Positions 55,570 to 63,947 of a DNA stretch of 64,000 nt are shown one piece after another. The position numbers were made by a program, and so were the translations under genes. Each line of letters begins with the position of its first letter. Within the stretch, counting starts at the first letter, position 1. The DNA comes from Streptomyces sp. TBY4 (lineage in GTDB: Bacteria; Actinomycetota; Actinomycetes; Streptomycetales; Streptomycetaceae): the NCBI RefSeq assembly GCF_024213195.1, contig NZ_JANAVF010000004.1:1-64000 (forward strand). Direction: 5' to 3'. The notes beneath the pieces are model-generated. The model was not told where the DNA came from. It was given only the letters and a program-made list of their open reading frames with translations, and made no database searches.

Positions 55570-56826
55570 GTGGCTGTCCAAGAGATGTCCAGAAGCACCC
55601 ATACCGCGGCCTGCGCCTGCGAGGACTGCACACGTGAGGGGCACCGCCGCGCGGTCGCGGCGTTCCTGGAGAAGCGCGACGAGTTCGCCTCCGGGCAGGG
55701 AGTGCCGGCCGCCGTGGCCCACTCCCTCGGAGCCTCCCGCCAGTGGGTCTCCGACGAGCTGACCCTGTCGGCCCGGACGGTCGCCGACCGGGGCCGGGAA
55801 GCGGGCAGCTCCTGGCTCCACCTGTTCTCCCGGCGGGCGGTCCTCGCCGTGTGGATCGCCGCGGGGGTGCTGCTCCTGGTCCAGGTCGGCACCGCGCTCG
55901 GCACCGGCTGGTCCACGGCGCGCACCGCCGGGCTGCTGGCCGCGCTCGTGCTGGCCGCGCTGCTGACGATGGCGGCCCGCGCGCAGACGCTCCGGGGCGG
56001 GCTGCTGGCCCCGCTCGTCGGTGAGGACAACCGGCTGTCCACCTCGAAGACGGTGCCGAGCGCCTGGCTGGTGCTCACCGCCTTCGCGACGCTGCTGCCC
56101 GCGCTGCGGCTGGCCGCCTCCTCGCCGGGACCCGAACGCCAGGCGCTGTACGAGGGGCTCGCCTTCGACCGGGCGCTGCCGCTGCTCGCGGTGCTCGGGC
56201 TGACCTCGGGGGTCGCGGTGCTGGTGCGCCGGGTGGTCTCCGTACGGATCATGGGGCAGCGGCTGCAGAAGCTGCCGGCGGACCGCCCGACCGGGGCGGA
56301 CCTGCTGACGGACGACGCGGGCCGGGGCTCCTTCGCGGACGCCCAGTACGTGCTGGTCTCCACGGTGGTGCTGGCCTTCGCGGCGGTCTCCCTGGCCCGG
56401 TTCCCGGACCGGCTGCCGGCGCTGCCGTGGGCACTGGCGCTGCTGGTGGCGCTCTCGGCGGCCGTGTACCTGGCGGCGAAGTACGCGGAGGGCAGCCGCC
56501 CGCTGGTCCTGTCGGTGGTGCGCAGGCGCGAGCCCGGGGACCTGGACGCGGCGATCCGCCCCGGGGACGACATCGAGATCCGCGGGGTCGGCTTCGTCCC
56601 GCCCGGGGCGCAGACGCCGGAGATGCTGGCCCGGCTGGTGGTCCGGGTGGGTGCGGTCCATGTGCACGTACCGCTGGTCCCGGTGGCGGGGGGCTTCACC
56701 AACCCGTCCGACGCCGTGCTGACCGTGCCGGTCCCGGCGGAAGTGGAGCCGGGGCGGATCGAGATCCAGGTCGTCACCGCCGCGGGGGTGGAATCCAACC
56801 GGTGCACCATCGACGTGGCGGAGTGA
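55570..56826 (+). CDS. Multi-pass membrane protein with Cys-rich N-terminus and IPT/TIG-like C-terminal domain
   Basis: The 418-residue protein starts with a cytoplasmic part containing ACACEDC and a helix-turn-helix-like stretch (AVAHSLGASRQWVSDEL). About six hydrophobic helices follow (AVLAVWIAAGVLLLVQVG, TAGLLAALVLAALLTM and others). The last 90 residues (IRPGDDIEIRGVGFVPPG ... ESNRCTIDV) resemble an IPT/TIG-type immunoglobulin-like domain. The GTG start has GAGAGGCGG upstream. Function unknown. Confidence 0.78.
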   Translation: MAVQEMSRSTHTAACACEDCTREGHRRAVAAFLEKRDEFASGQGVPAAVAHSLGASRQWVSDELTLSARTVADRGREAGSSWLHLFSRRAVLAVWIAAGVLLLVQVGTALGTGWSTARTAGLLAALVLAALLTMAARAQTLRGGLLAPLVGEDNRLSTSKTVPSAWLVLTAFATLLPALRLAASSPGPERQALYEGLAFDRALPLLAVLGLTSGVAVLVRRVVSVRIMGQRLQKLPADRPTGADLLTDDAGRGSFADAQYVLVSTVVLAFAAVSLARFPDRLPALPWALALLVALSAAVYLAAKYAEGSRPLVLSVVRRREPGDLDAAIRPGDDIEIRGVGFVPPGAQTPEMLARLVVRVGAVHVHVPLVPVAGGFTNPSDAVLTVPVPAEVEPGRIEIQVVTAAGVESNRCTIDVAE

Positions 56827-56844
56827 AGCGGGTACACATAGCGC

Positions 56845-57366
56845 GTGACCCGAACTGACGTCCCCTCCGGCGGCCCTGACGCTCCTACCGGACCGAGCGG
56901 TCTGCGCGAGCTCGCCGCCCGCCACGCGCTCCTGCCCCTGCGGATCTTCCTCGGCGTGACCTTCGTCTACGCCGGCCTGGACAAGCTGACCGACTCGGCG
57001 TTCCTCTCCGCCACCGGCAGCGGATCCATCGGTGAACTGATGAACGGGGTGCGCGACACCTCGGCGATCCCGGCCATGGTGGACATGGCCCTGAAGGCAC
57101 CCGTCGGCTTCGCCGTGGCCCTGGCCATCGGGGAACTCCTCGTCGGCCTCGGGGTCCTGGCCGGACTGCTCACCCGGATCGCGTCCGTCGGCGGAGCCCT
57201 GATCTCGCTCAGCCTGTGGCTCACCGTGTCCTGGGCGGTGACCCCGTACTACTACGGCAACGACCTGATCTACCTCATGGCCTGGACCCCGCTGGTCCTC
57301 GCCGGGGCGCCCTACCTCTCGCTGGACTCTCTGATCCGCTCGCGCCGGTCGCGGCGCACCGCGTAG
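56845..57366 (+). CDS. DoxX-family membrane protein
   Basis: Four membrane helices and the DoxX signature are visible: LRIFLGVTFVYAGLDKL, the IGELLVGLGVLAGLLTRIASVGGALISL pair, and a last helix with YLMAWTPLVLAG. It has 173 residues. DoxX proteins belong to redox or thiosulfate:quinone-type membrane complexes, and in mycobacteria to an oxidative-stress complex; the role here is not known. It starts 18 bases after the preceding gene. Its end overlaps the convergent small gene by 55 bases. Confidence 0.88.
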   Translation: MTRTDVPSGGPDAPTGPSGLRELAARHALLPLRIFLGVTFVYAGLDKLTDSAFLSATGSGSIGELMNGVRDTSAIPAMVDMALKAPVGFAVALAIGELLVGLGVLAGLLTRIASVGGALISLSLWLTVSWAVTPYYYGNDLIYLMAWTPLVLAGAPYLSLDSLIRSRRSRRTA

Positions 57367-57536
57367 GTCACCAGCCCGGTGACGGCGGCGAAGGCGAGAC
57401 CGCCCGCGGTCATCATCAGGACGAAGAACCAGGGCGGATCGGCCTCGCCCGCCGCGCCCAGGAGATAGAGCACCCCGGCCGCCGTCAGGACCAGTCCCGC
57501 GATCAGCCGTCCCGGCTGGAACTCATGACGCCGCAC
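57312..57536 (-). CDS. Small two-helix membrane protein
   Basis: A 74-residue product with two hydrophobic helices (LIAGLVLTAAGVLYLLGAA and FFVLMMTAGGLAFAAVTGLVTYAV) and a basic, Arg-rich end. The GTG at 57536 has a GGAGG ribosome-binding site and overlaps the stop of the PspC gene by 14 bases, so it is coupled to it. A longer start at 57566 lacks a site. No family is recognised. Confidence 0.72.
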   Translation of the reverse strand: MRRHEFQPGRLIAGLVLTAAGVLYLLGAAGEADPPWFFVLMMTAGGLAFAAVTGLVTYAVRRDRRERIRESSER

Positions 57537-58911
57537 GGGCCACCTCCACCTGTCCCACACCCGCACTCAGGTGCAATGCGATCGTGCCGCCGGCCTTGGT
57601 GCCCGAGGCGGGGGGCAGGGTTGCCTGCCGGGTTTCGGTGCGGTTGCGTATACGGACGTCCTCGCCGGTGTCGCCGGGCATCTGGATGTCGCCCAGCCTG
57701 ACCGTCGCCACCGTCTCCGCGGTGACCTCCCTCGGGAGGATCACCCGCAGCCTGCCCGCCTCGATCGAGGCGCGGACGGGCACGGTGGTGCCCTTGGGCA
57801 CGTCCACGTGGCTGAGGTCCAGGGTGGCGAGCCCGGTGCCCGCCTCGTAGACCGGCGCCACCTCGGCCACCGCCGTCGGATGCCAGTCCACGACGCGCCA
57901 GTCGGTACTGATGTCCTTGGGCAGGGCGACCGATGCGGCCAGCAGAACGGCCGTGATCACCGAGAACAGCACGGTGCCGAAGCCGGTGCGGCCCCTGACC
58001 GAACTCACCACGAGCCCGAGGCCGAAGACGACGAGGCCGGCGGCGAAGCCGACCTGCAGGGCGTGGCTCAGGGTGCTGCCTTCCCAGACCGCGGCGGTGG
58101 CCGTGCTCCCGGCCAGCGCGGCCAGCACGAACACCCGGCCGCCGATGCCGCCACGGGAGTCCCTCGGGACGTGCTCCCCGGAAGGCGGAGCCGTGGCCTG
58201 GCCGCCGCCGGGGACGGCGTCGGCCGGGTCTTCGGGGCCCCACAGGTACCCGGTCGAGCCGACCGGCCCCGTGGTCCCGTCCTTGACCAGCGGATCCCGC
58301 CACCAGGACGGGCCACCGGGCGCGGGCGGCGCCTGGGTCTCGGGCGGCGCCGGACTGTGCGCGGTGCGGTGCCCGGTGCGGGTGGCCGCCGGATACACGA
58401 ACTCGGTGCCCGACGCGGCCTTCTCCTCGGCAGCCGCGCCGGCCCCGCCGCGCCGCCGCTGCGACCAGTACGCCGCGCCGCCCAGCGCCAGCACGGCCAG
58501 GACGGAGAAGACCGCCAGCCCGCTGTTGTCCAGCATCGACAGGAACAGGGCGCAGCCCACCAGCGCGGCGAAGACCGCGGCCAGCGTCGAGCCCTCGACC
58601 CGGCCGGTCAGCAGCTTCTTCGCCTCGCTGTCCTCCTCGCCCTCCTGGGGCAGCAGCAGCCACGCGAAGCCGTAGAAGATCAGACCGACGCCGCCGGTGA
58701 CGGCGAGGACACCGAGCACGATCCGGAATATCACCGGGTCGAGATCGAAGTACCGGCCCAGACCGCCGCACACGCCCGCAAGCACCTTGTCGCGCTTGCC
58801 GCGGCGCAGGGGAGGGCGCTCGGCGAGCGGCGAAGCGGAGCCGGCGCCCGCGCCGGCCCCACGCGAGCCGGCTCCTGCGTCCGGCGACGGGGGATCGTGT
58901 ACTTCGGTCAT
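57523..58911 (-). CDS. PspC-domain membrane protein with C-terminal adhesin-like (LiaF/DUF4097-type) domain
   Basis: The PspC domain (about 50-110: LAGVCGGLGRYFDLDPVIFRIVLGVLAVTGGVGLIFYGFAWLLLP) begins the 462-residue protein. Several membrane helices and a Pro/Gly-rich loop follow. A C-terminal region (ATLDLSHVDVPKGTTVPVRASIEAGRLRVILPREV) has the beta-repeat look of LiaF-like toast-rack domains. PspC proteins belong to envelope-stress systems. It diverges from the PspC-histidine kinase gene across 116 bases, a link that suggests one stress-sensing unit. Confidence 0.85.
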   Translation of the reverse strand: MTEVHDPPSPDAGAGSRGAGAGAGSASPLAERPPLRRGKRDKVLAGVCGGLGRYFDLDPVIFRIVLGVLAVTGGVGLIFYGFAWLLLPQEGEEDSEAKKLLTGRVEGSTLAAVFAALVGCALFLSMLDNSGLAVFSVLAVLALGGAAYWSQRRRGGAGAAAEEKAASGTEFVYPAATRTGHRTAHSPAPPETQAPPAPGGPSWWRDPLVKDGTTGPVGSTGYLWGPEDPADAVPGGGQATAPPSGEHVPRDSRGGIGGRVFVLAALAGSTATAAVWEGSTLSHALQVGFAAGLVVFGLGLVVSSVRGRTGFGTVLFSVITAVLLAASVALPKDISTDWRVVDWHPTAVAEVAPVYEAGTGLATLDLSHVDVPKGTTVPVRASIEAGRLRVILPREVTAETVATVRLGDIQMPGDTGEDVRIRNRTETRQATLPPASGTKAGGTIALHLSAGVGQVEVARAAS

Positions 58912-59027
58912 GCGTACATGGTGACGGTCCGCCGTCGCCGTGGGCATCCGGATCTACCCTGGCGCAACCCTGATATCCCCCCGAGAGAACTGGGGGGCTG
59001 CCCTGATGCCACGGGCGCCGCGAGCGT

Positions 59028-60338
59028 GTGACCATCGGTGACATGCCCGTAGCAGCCGCTCCCCGCACGCCGTACGCACCGGACTCCGACGAGACGCCGC
59101 AGCGCAAGCTGTACCGCAGCGCCGACGGCCGGATGCTCGGCGGAGTCGCGCGCGGGCTCGCCGGGCACCTGGGCCTGCCCGTCGTCTGGGTCCGGCTCGC
59201 CTTCCTCGGCCTGTTCATGTGGGGCGACGGCCTCGGCGTGCTGCTCTACGCCGCGTTCTGGGTCTTCGTACCGCTCGGCGTCGGCGGCCGCAGCGGTCAC
59301 CGCTCCTACTTCGACACCCTCCCCGACGGCACCCGGCGGCTGCGCAAGCCCGAGCGGGGCCAGATCATCGCGCTGATCGCGCTGTGCGTCGGCGCGGGCA
59401 TCTTCATCTCCCAGGTCCAGGTCGGCGGCAGCTCCGGACGGTACGTGTGGCCGACCCTGCTCGTCGGAGCCGGCGTGGTCCTCGTCTGGCGCCAGGCCGA
59501 CAACGCCCGCCGCGCCCACTGGAACGCCGCCGCCGGCCGGCACGCCAGGCTCCTGCAGGCCGCCCGCGCGCTCGCGGGCGTCGCCCTGGTCGGCGTGGGC
59601 CTCACCGTCTTCATCGTGGTCCGCGGCTCCGCGGCCCAGCTGGGCAACGTACTGACCGCCACCCTCGCCGTCCTCGTCGGCGTCGCCCTCCTGGCCGGAC
59701 CCTGGCTGATCCGGATGACCCAGGACCTCTCCGAGGAGCGCCTGATGCGCATCCGCGCCCAGGAGCGCGCCGAGGTCGCCGCCCACGTCCACGACTCCGT
59801 GCTGCACACCCTCACCCTGATCCAGCGCAACGCCGAGGACGCCGGAGAGGTGCGCCGCCTCGCCCGCGCCCAGGAGCGGGAGCTGCGCAACTGGCTGTAC
59901 AAGCCCGAGGGCACCGGCAAGGACGAGGGCGAGGAGCCGACGACGCTGGCCGAGGCCGTCAAGCGGACGGCCGCCGAGGTGGAGGACCACCACGGGGTCC
60001 AGATCGAGGTGGTCGTCGTCGGGGACTGCCCCCTCGACGAGAAGCTGGCCGCACAGATGCAGGCCGCGCGCGAGGCGATGGTCAATGCCGCCAAGTACGG
60101 TGGCGACGGCGGCCCCGTCCAGGTGTACGCGGAGGTCGAGGGCCAGACGGTGTTCGTGTCCGTACGCGACCGCGGACCCGGCTTCGACATGGACGCGGTA
60201 CCGGACGACCGCATGGGCGTACGAGAATCGATCATCGGCCGGATGCAGCGCAACGGCGGGACCGCGCGACTGCGGTCCGCACCGGACGGCGGCACGGAAG
60301 TCGAGCTGGAGATGGAGAGGGCGGCGAAGGCAGCATGA
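59028..60338 (+). CDS. PspC-fused sensor histidine kinase
   Basis: The N-terminal PspC domain (about 30-85: MLGGVARGLAGHLGLPVVWVRLAFLGLFMWGDGLGVLLYAAFWVFVPLG) leads to a run of membrane helices, then a NarL/LiaS-type HisKA_3 domain with the His in AAHVHDSVLHTLTLIQ, and an ATPase domain (MVNAAKYGG, RDRGPGFD, GGTARLRS). It has 436 residues from GTG 59028; ATG 59043 is possible. The ATGA junction couples it to the LuxR-type regulator. It is a LiaS-like envelope sensor. Confidence 0.92.
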   Translation: MTIGDMPVAAAPRTPYAPDSDETPQRKLYRSADGRMLGGVARGLAGHLGLPVVWVRLAFLGLFMWGDGLGVLLYAAFWVFVPLGVGGRSGHRSYFDTLPDGTRRLRKPERGQIIALIALCVGAGIFISQVQVGGSSGRYVWPTLLVGAGVVLVWRQADNARRAHWNAAAGRHARLLQAARALAGVALVGVGLTVFIVVRGSAAQLGNVLTATLAVLVGVALLAGPWLIRMTQDLSEERLMRIRAQERAEVAAHVHDSVLHTLTLIQRNAEDAGEVRRLARAQERELRNWLYKPEGTGKDEGEEPTTLAEAVKRTAAEVEDHHGVQIEVVVVGDCPLDEKLAAQMQAAREAMVNAAKYGGDGGPVQVYAEVEGQTVFVSVRDRGPGFDMDAVPDDRMGVRESIIGRMQRNGGTARLRSAPDGGTEVELEMERAAKAA

Positions 60339-61030
60339 CCGAGGACAGCGCGAGCACCGGCGGCGTGACCAGGAGGGTCCGGGTGGTGCTCGTAGACGAC
60401 CACCGGATGTTCCGCACCGGGGTGCAGGCCGAGATCGGCGAGACCGAGCGGACCGGGGTCGAGGTCGTCGGCGAGGCCGCCGACGTGGACCAGGCCGTCA
60501 CCGTCATCACCGCCACCCGCCCCGAGGTGGTGCTCCTCGACGTGCACCTGCCCGGTGGCGGTGGCGTCGAGGTGCTGCGCCGCTGCGCCCCGCTGATGGG
60601 CGCCGTCGAGGACCCGGTACGGTTCCTGGCCCTGTCGGTGTCGGACGCCGCCGAGGACGTCATCGGGGTCATCCGTGGCGGCGCCCGCGGCTACGTCACC
60701 AAGACGATCACCGGCACCGACCTGGTGGACTCGGTCTTCCGCGTCCAGGACGGGGACGCGGTGTTCTCGCCGCGGCTGGCCGGCTTCGTGCTCGACGCCT
60801 TCGCCTCGACCGACGCCCCGCCGGTCGACGAGGACCTGGACCGCCTCACCCAGCGCGAGCGCGAGGTGCTGCGGCTGATCGCCCGCGGGTACGCGTACAA
60901 GGAGATCGCCAAGCAGCTGTTCATCTCGGTCAAGACGGTGGAATCCCACGTCTCGGCGGTGCTGCGCAAGCTCCAGCTCTCCAACCGCCACGAGCTGACC
61001 CGCTGGGCGACGGCCCGCCGCCTGATCTGA
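60335..61030 (+). CDS. LuxR/NarL-family response regulator
   Basis: Receiver domain with VDDH, Asp69 (VVLLDVHLPG) and Lys in YVTKTI, followed by a LuxR helix-turn-helix (LTQREREVLRLIARGYAYKEIAKQLFISVKTVESHVSAVLRKLQLSNRHEL). It has 231 residues. Its ATG overlaps the TGA of the PspC kinase, which is its partner. The divergent PspC-LiaF-like gene is a likely target. Confidence 0.93.
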   Translation: MTEDSASTGGVTRRVRVVLVDDHRMFRTGVQAEIGETERTGVEVVGEAADVDQAVTVITATRPEVVLLDVHLPGGGGVEVLRRCAPLMGAVEDPVRFLALSVSDAAEDVIGVIRGGARGYVTKTITGTDLVDSVFRVQDGDAVFSPRLAGFVLDAFASTDAPPVDEDLDRLTQREREVLRLIARGYAYKEIAKQLFISVKTVESHVSAVLRKLQLSNRHELTRWATARRLI

Positions 61031-61071
61031 TCCGACGCCGGCCGATCCGCCCCGCCCCGCCCCGACCCCGG

Positions 61072-62139
61072 TCAGGCGGGTCGCGAGGCGCCGGCCCAGG
61101 GCATCGAGTCCACCGGCGCGACGCGCACCGTGGAACCGGGGCGCGGGGCGTGGATCATCTGGCCGTTGCCGATGTACAGGCCGACGTGCGTGACGCCGGA
61201 GTAGAAGAACACCAGGTCGCCGGGGGCCAGCGCATCGCGGGAGACCCGCCGCCCCGCGTTGATCTGCGTGTAGGTGGTGCGCGGCAGCGACACCCCGGCC
61301 GCACGCCAGGCCGCCTGGGTCAGACCGGAGCAGTCGTACGAACCGGGGCCGGTCGCGCCCCACACGTACGGCTTGCCGATCGCCCCGTGCGCGAACGCCA
61401 CCGCGCGGGCCGCGCGGGAGCCGTCGGCGGGCGGCGGAGCCTGGGCGGCGGGGCCGGCCGGTGCGGGGGCGCTCGGGGCGGGACCGGCCGAGCGGGCCTC
61501 GTAGGCCGCCCGCTCCTCGGCCGTCAGCTTCGCGAGCAGCCGCTGCGCCGCGGTCAGCTTCTCCTCGATCTCGGCCTTGTGGCCCGCGAGTTCGCCCTGC
61601 CGGGCCCGCAGTTCGGCGAGCCGCCCGGCGGCCTGCTCCTTGAGCTTCCCGACCTCGTCGAGCCCCCGCCGCACCGCCGAGATGTCGGCCGCGTTCCGGT
61701 TCCCGGCACGGGTGATGAGGGCGGCCCGGTCCAGGTATTCCTGCGGATCGTCGGACATCGCCAGCTGTACGGCGGCGCCCAGGGTGCCGCTGCGGTACTG
61801 GGTCGCGGCCAGCGAACCGAGCGCGCTGCGGGCCGTGTTGAGCCGGTCGGTCTTGCGGGCGGTCTCGTCCCGCAGCCCGTCGAGCGCGCGCTGCGCCTCG
61901 TCGGCCTTCTCCTTCGCCCCGTTGTACCGGTCCGTCGCGGCCCCGGCCTCCTCGTAGAGCCGGTCCATCTCCGCCTTGACCTGTGAGGGCGTCGGCTGCG
62001 GATCGGCGTGGGAGGTGCCTTCGAACGCGGTGGCGGTGGCAGCGCCCGCGAGGGCGAGGGTGGCGGCGGTGGTGCGTGCGGTGCTCCGTGCCGTGCCGCC
62101 GGTGAGCGGGCGCTGCCTGGGCTTTCGATGACTGGCCAC
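61072..62139 (-). CDS. Secreted NlpC/P60 peptidoglycan hydrolase
   Basis: The 355-residue protein has a signal peptide, a long coiled-coil region (about 50-215, as in RipA-type enzymes), a Pro/Ala linker and a C-terminal NlpC/P60 domain with the catalytic Cys in YDCSGLTQAAW, His in GVTHVGLYIG and a third polar residue in MIHAPRPGS. It cleaves the peptide stem of peptidoglycan, and the coiled coil probably inhibits or positions it. The GTG start has AGGAAGGACGTGAGG upstream. I looked for a c-di-AMP riboswitch and did not see one. Confidence 0.92.
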   Translation of the reverse strand: MASHRKPRQRPLTGGTARSTARTTAATLALAGAATATAFEGTSHADPQPTPSQVKAEMDRLYEEAGAATDRYNGAKEKADEAQRALDGLRDETARKTDRLNTARSALGSLAATQYRSGTLGAAVQLAMSDDPQEYLDRAALITRAGNRNAADISAVRRGLDEVGKLKEQAAGRLAELRARQGELAGHKAEIEEKLTAAQRLLAKLTAEERAAYEARSAGPAPSAPAPAGPAAQAPPPADGSRAARAVAFAHGAIGKPYVWGATGPGSYDCSGLTQAAWRAAGVSLPRTTYTQINAGRRVSRDALAPGDLVFFYSGVTHVGLYIGNGQMIHAPRPGSTVRVAPVDSMPWAGASRPA

Positions 62140-62279
62140 GAGGGCCTCACGTCCTTCCTCCGACGGTGCTTGGGGGAGGACGCTAGACCCGAAGGTAACG
62201 GGGAGATGACGAGATGATCGAAAGTGTCCGCACGTGACCGGACCTGGGCGGGGGAGTGGCGCTCGATGGCCTTCCGGTG

Positions 62280-62633
62280 TCAGCGCCAGAGAACGGCGAT
62301 GAAGATATTGACCATCGTCAGTCCGCCGACCGCGCCGAACAGTGCCTTCTCCACCCGCTCCTCGTCGCGCTTGACGTACACGATCGCCAGGATCGCGAAG
62401 AGGATCGCGAGCTTCACGCCGATCTTGATGTTGTTCACGGTTCCGCCGTCCATCTCGCGGAAACCGACGAGCAGGACGCCGGTGACGAGCATGGTCAACG
62501 CACCGTGCAGCATCGCGGGCACGAAGCGGGCGGTGCCGGCGCTCATCGCCTTCATCTGGGTCAGGAACCCACCGAGGAGCGAGGCGATCCCGATGATGTG
62601 CAGGCCGAGGAAGACATTGATGAGTACGTTCAT
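62280..62633 (-). CDS. Four-helix membrane protein of unknown function
   Basis: The 117-residue product is almost wholly hydrophobic: NVLINVFLGLHIIGIASLLGGFL, LHGALTMLVTGVLLVGF, IKIGVKLAILFAILAIVYVKR and a last helix FGAVGGLTMVNIFIAVLW. Short charged loops contain KRDEERVEK. It is conserved in appearance with small integral membrane proteins of Streptomyces, but no function is known. It lies 24 bases after the sortase gene on the same strand. Confidence 0.82.
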   Translation of the reverse strand: MNVLINVFLGLHIIGIASLLGGFLTQMKAMSAGTARFVPAMLHGALTMLVTGVLLVGFREMDGGTVNNIKIGVKLAILFAILAIVYVKRDEERVEKALFGAVGGLTMVNIFIAVLWR

Positions 62634-62657
62634 GGCGACGAGCCTAGGCGGTGGTCA

Positions 62658-63314
62658 TCAGCGGATCTCCGTCAGGCGGGCGAAGACGACCACGTTGCCG
62701 TCGTAGCCCTCCTTCTTCGAGAAGCCGCCGCCGCAGGTGATCACGCGGAGCTCGGGGGAGCCCTTGGGGCCGTAGACCCGCGCCGCCGGAAAATCGTTCT
62801 TGCCGACGACCTCGATGCCGTACACCGTGAACACGGCGGTACGGCCGTCCTGCCGGTCCACCTCGATGTGCTGCCCCTGCTTGAGCGAGCCGAGCGTGTA
62901 GAAGACGGCCGGTCCCTCCTTGTTGTCCACGTGACCGTCGATCACCGCCGTGCCCTGGGCCCCCGGGGCGGCGGAGCCTTCGTACCAGCCGGCCAGGTTC
63001 CGGTCCTCCGGCGGCGGGGCGTCCACCCAGCCCTCGGCGTCGAGTCCGACCCGGGTGACGGGGGCGTCGACCCGTACGGCCGGAATCCGGATCCGGGTCG
63101 GCGGCGAGGCCTTCAGCGGCTGCGGGGCCGGCGGGAGGCGGCGGGCGGCCTCGTCGTGGACAGGGTCGCTGACCAGCACGGAGGCCTGCGCGGGCTGCGG
63201 CGGACCGCCGTTGAGGTCGAGCCCGTTGGTGAGGAGGAACGTGCCGCTGAGGGCGACCACGGCGACGACGCCCCAGCCGCCGCGAGGCTTCGTACGCTCC
63301 TGGGGGCGGGGCAT
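62658..63314 (-). CDS. Class F sortase
   Basis: A single N-terminal membrane helix (about 13-32) anchors an extracellular sortase domain. The catalytic His lies in VIDGHVDN, the Cys in LRVITCGGGF and the Arg in VVVFARL. The RIRIPAVRVDAPVTRVGLDAEG entry strand is typical of class F, the actinobacterial group with unclear substrates. It has 218 residues. The adjacent secreted protein at 63423 may be its partner, although that protein lacks an obvious LPxTG-type signal. Confidence 0.92.
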   Translation of the reverse strand: MPRPQERTKPRGGWGVVAVVALSGTFLLTNGLDLNGGPPQPAQASVLVSDPVHDEAARRLPPAPQPLKASPPTRIRIPAVRVDAPVTRVGLDAEGWVDAPPPEDRNLAGWYEGSAAPGAQGTAVIDGHVDNKEGPAVFYTLGSLKQGQHIEVDRQDGRTAVFTVYGIEVVGKNDFPAARVYGPKGSPELRVITCGGGFSKKEGYDGNVVVFARLTEIR

Positions 63315-63422
63315 GGCGCGTGCTCCTTCGGTGGTGCCGGAGATTCGGCGGGCGGTACTGGACCGGGCCCGTCCGGTCGCCAGGGGCAGGTCGGACGGGC
63401 CCGGCGGTCAGGGGGACGGCGG

Positions 63423-63947
63423 TCAGGCGTTGTCGCCCGCCCGGCGGCGCATCAGGAACACGCTGCCGCCGAGCGCACCGGCCAGCAGCGCGGAACCGAC
63501 TGCGATCTCGGTGCCGTTCAGCCCGGCGGCGCCGCCGCCGAGGCCGGCCTTGACGCCCTTGGACGGAGTGGTCGTACCGGTGCCGGTACCGGTCGAGTGG
63601 CCCGCGACCGTGAGGGTGGTCGTGCCCTTCTCGCCCTTGCAGTCGAAGGTGACCTCGTACTGGGCACCCGCCTTGGCGTCCGCGTCCACCGTGGCGGTTG
63701 CGGACTTGCCCTCGTTGAGTTCGACCGAGTCGAAGACGCCGGAGGAGACCTTCACCAGCGGTTCCTGGCAGTTGGTGGCGTTCAGCGTGACGGTGCCGCC
63801 CGGGGCGACGGTGGTGGGGGAGACGGTGAAGCCGAAGGACGTGACGTTGGGCGTGGTCCCGCCGTCATTGGCCGAGGCGATCGGCGCGGCGAGCGCGACG
63901 GCGGCGGTGGACAGCAGGGCTACGGACGCGACACGTATGGAACGCAT
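63423..63947 (-). CDS. Secreted protein with C-terminal membrane anchor
   Basis: The 174-residue protein has a signal peptide (ending ASA-ND), a beta-rich domain of about 85 residues with two Cys (NATNCQEPLV and VTFDCKGEKG, a likely disulfide), a Gly/Thr linker, a C-terminal hydrophobic helix and RRRAGDNA. The tail has the plan of a sorting signal, but the segment before the helix (GLNGTEIA) is not LPxTG or LAxTG. A GGAGGA ribosome-binding site precedes the ATG. It lies upstream of the class F sortase on the same strand. Confidence 0.85.
   Translation of the reverse strand: MRSIRVASVALLSTAAVALAAPIASANDGGTTPNVTSFGFTVSPTTVAPGGTVTLNATNCQEPLVKVSSGVFDSVELNEGKSATATVDADAKAGAQYEVTFDCKGEKGTTTLTVAGHSTGTGTGTTTPSKGVKAGLGGGAAGLNGTEIAVGSALLAGALGGSVFLMRRRAGDNA

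Noticed and set aside
62140..62279. c-di-AMP (ydaO) riboswitch upstream of the NlpC/P60 gene
   Set aside because: Such riboswitches precede some Streptomyces wall-hydrolase genes, but the conserved motifs and the needed length are not visible.
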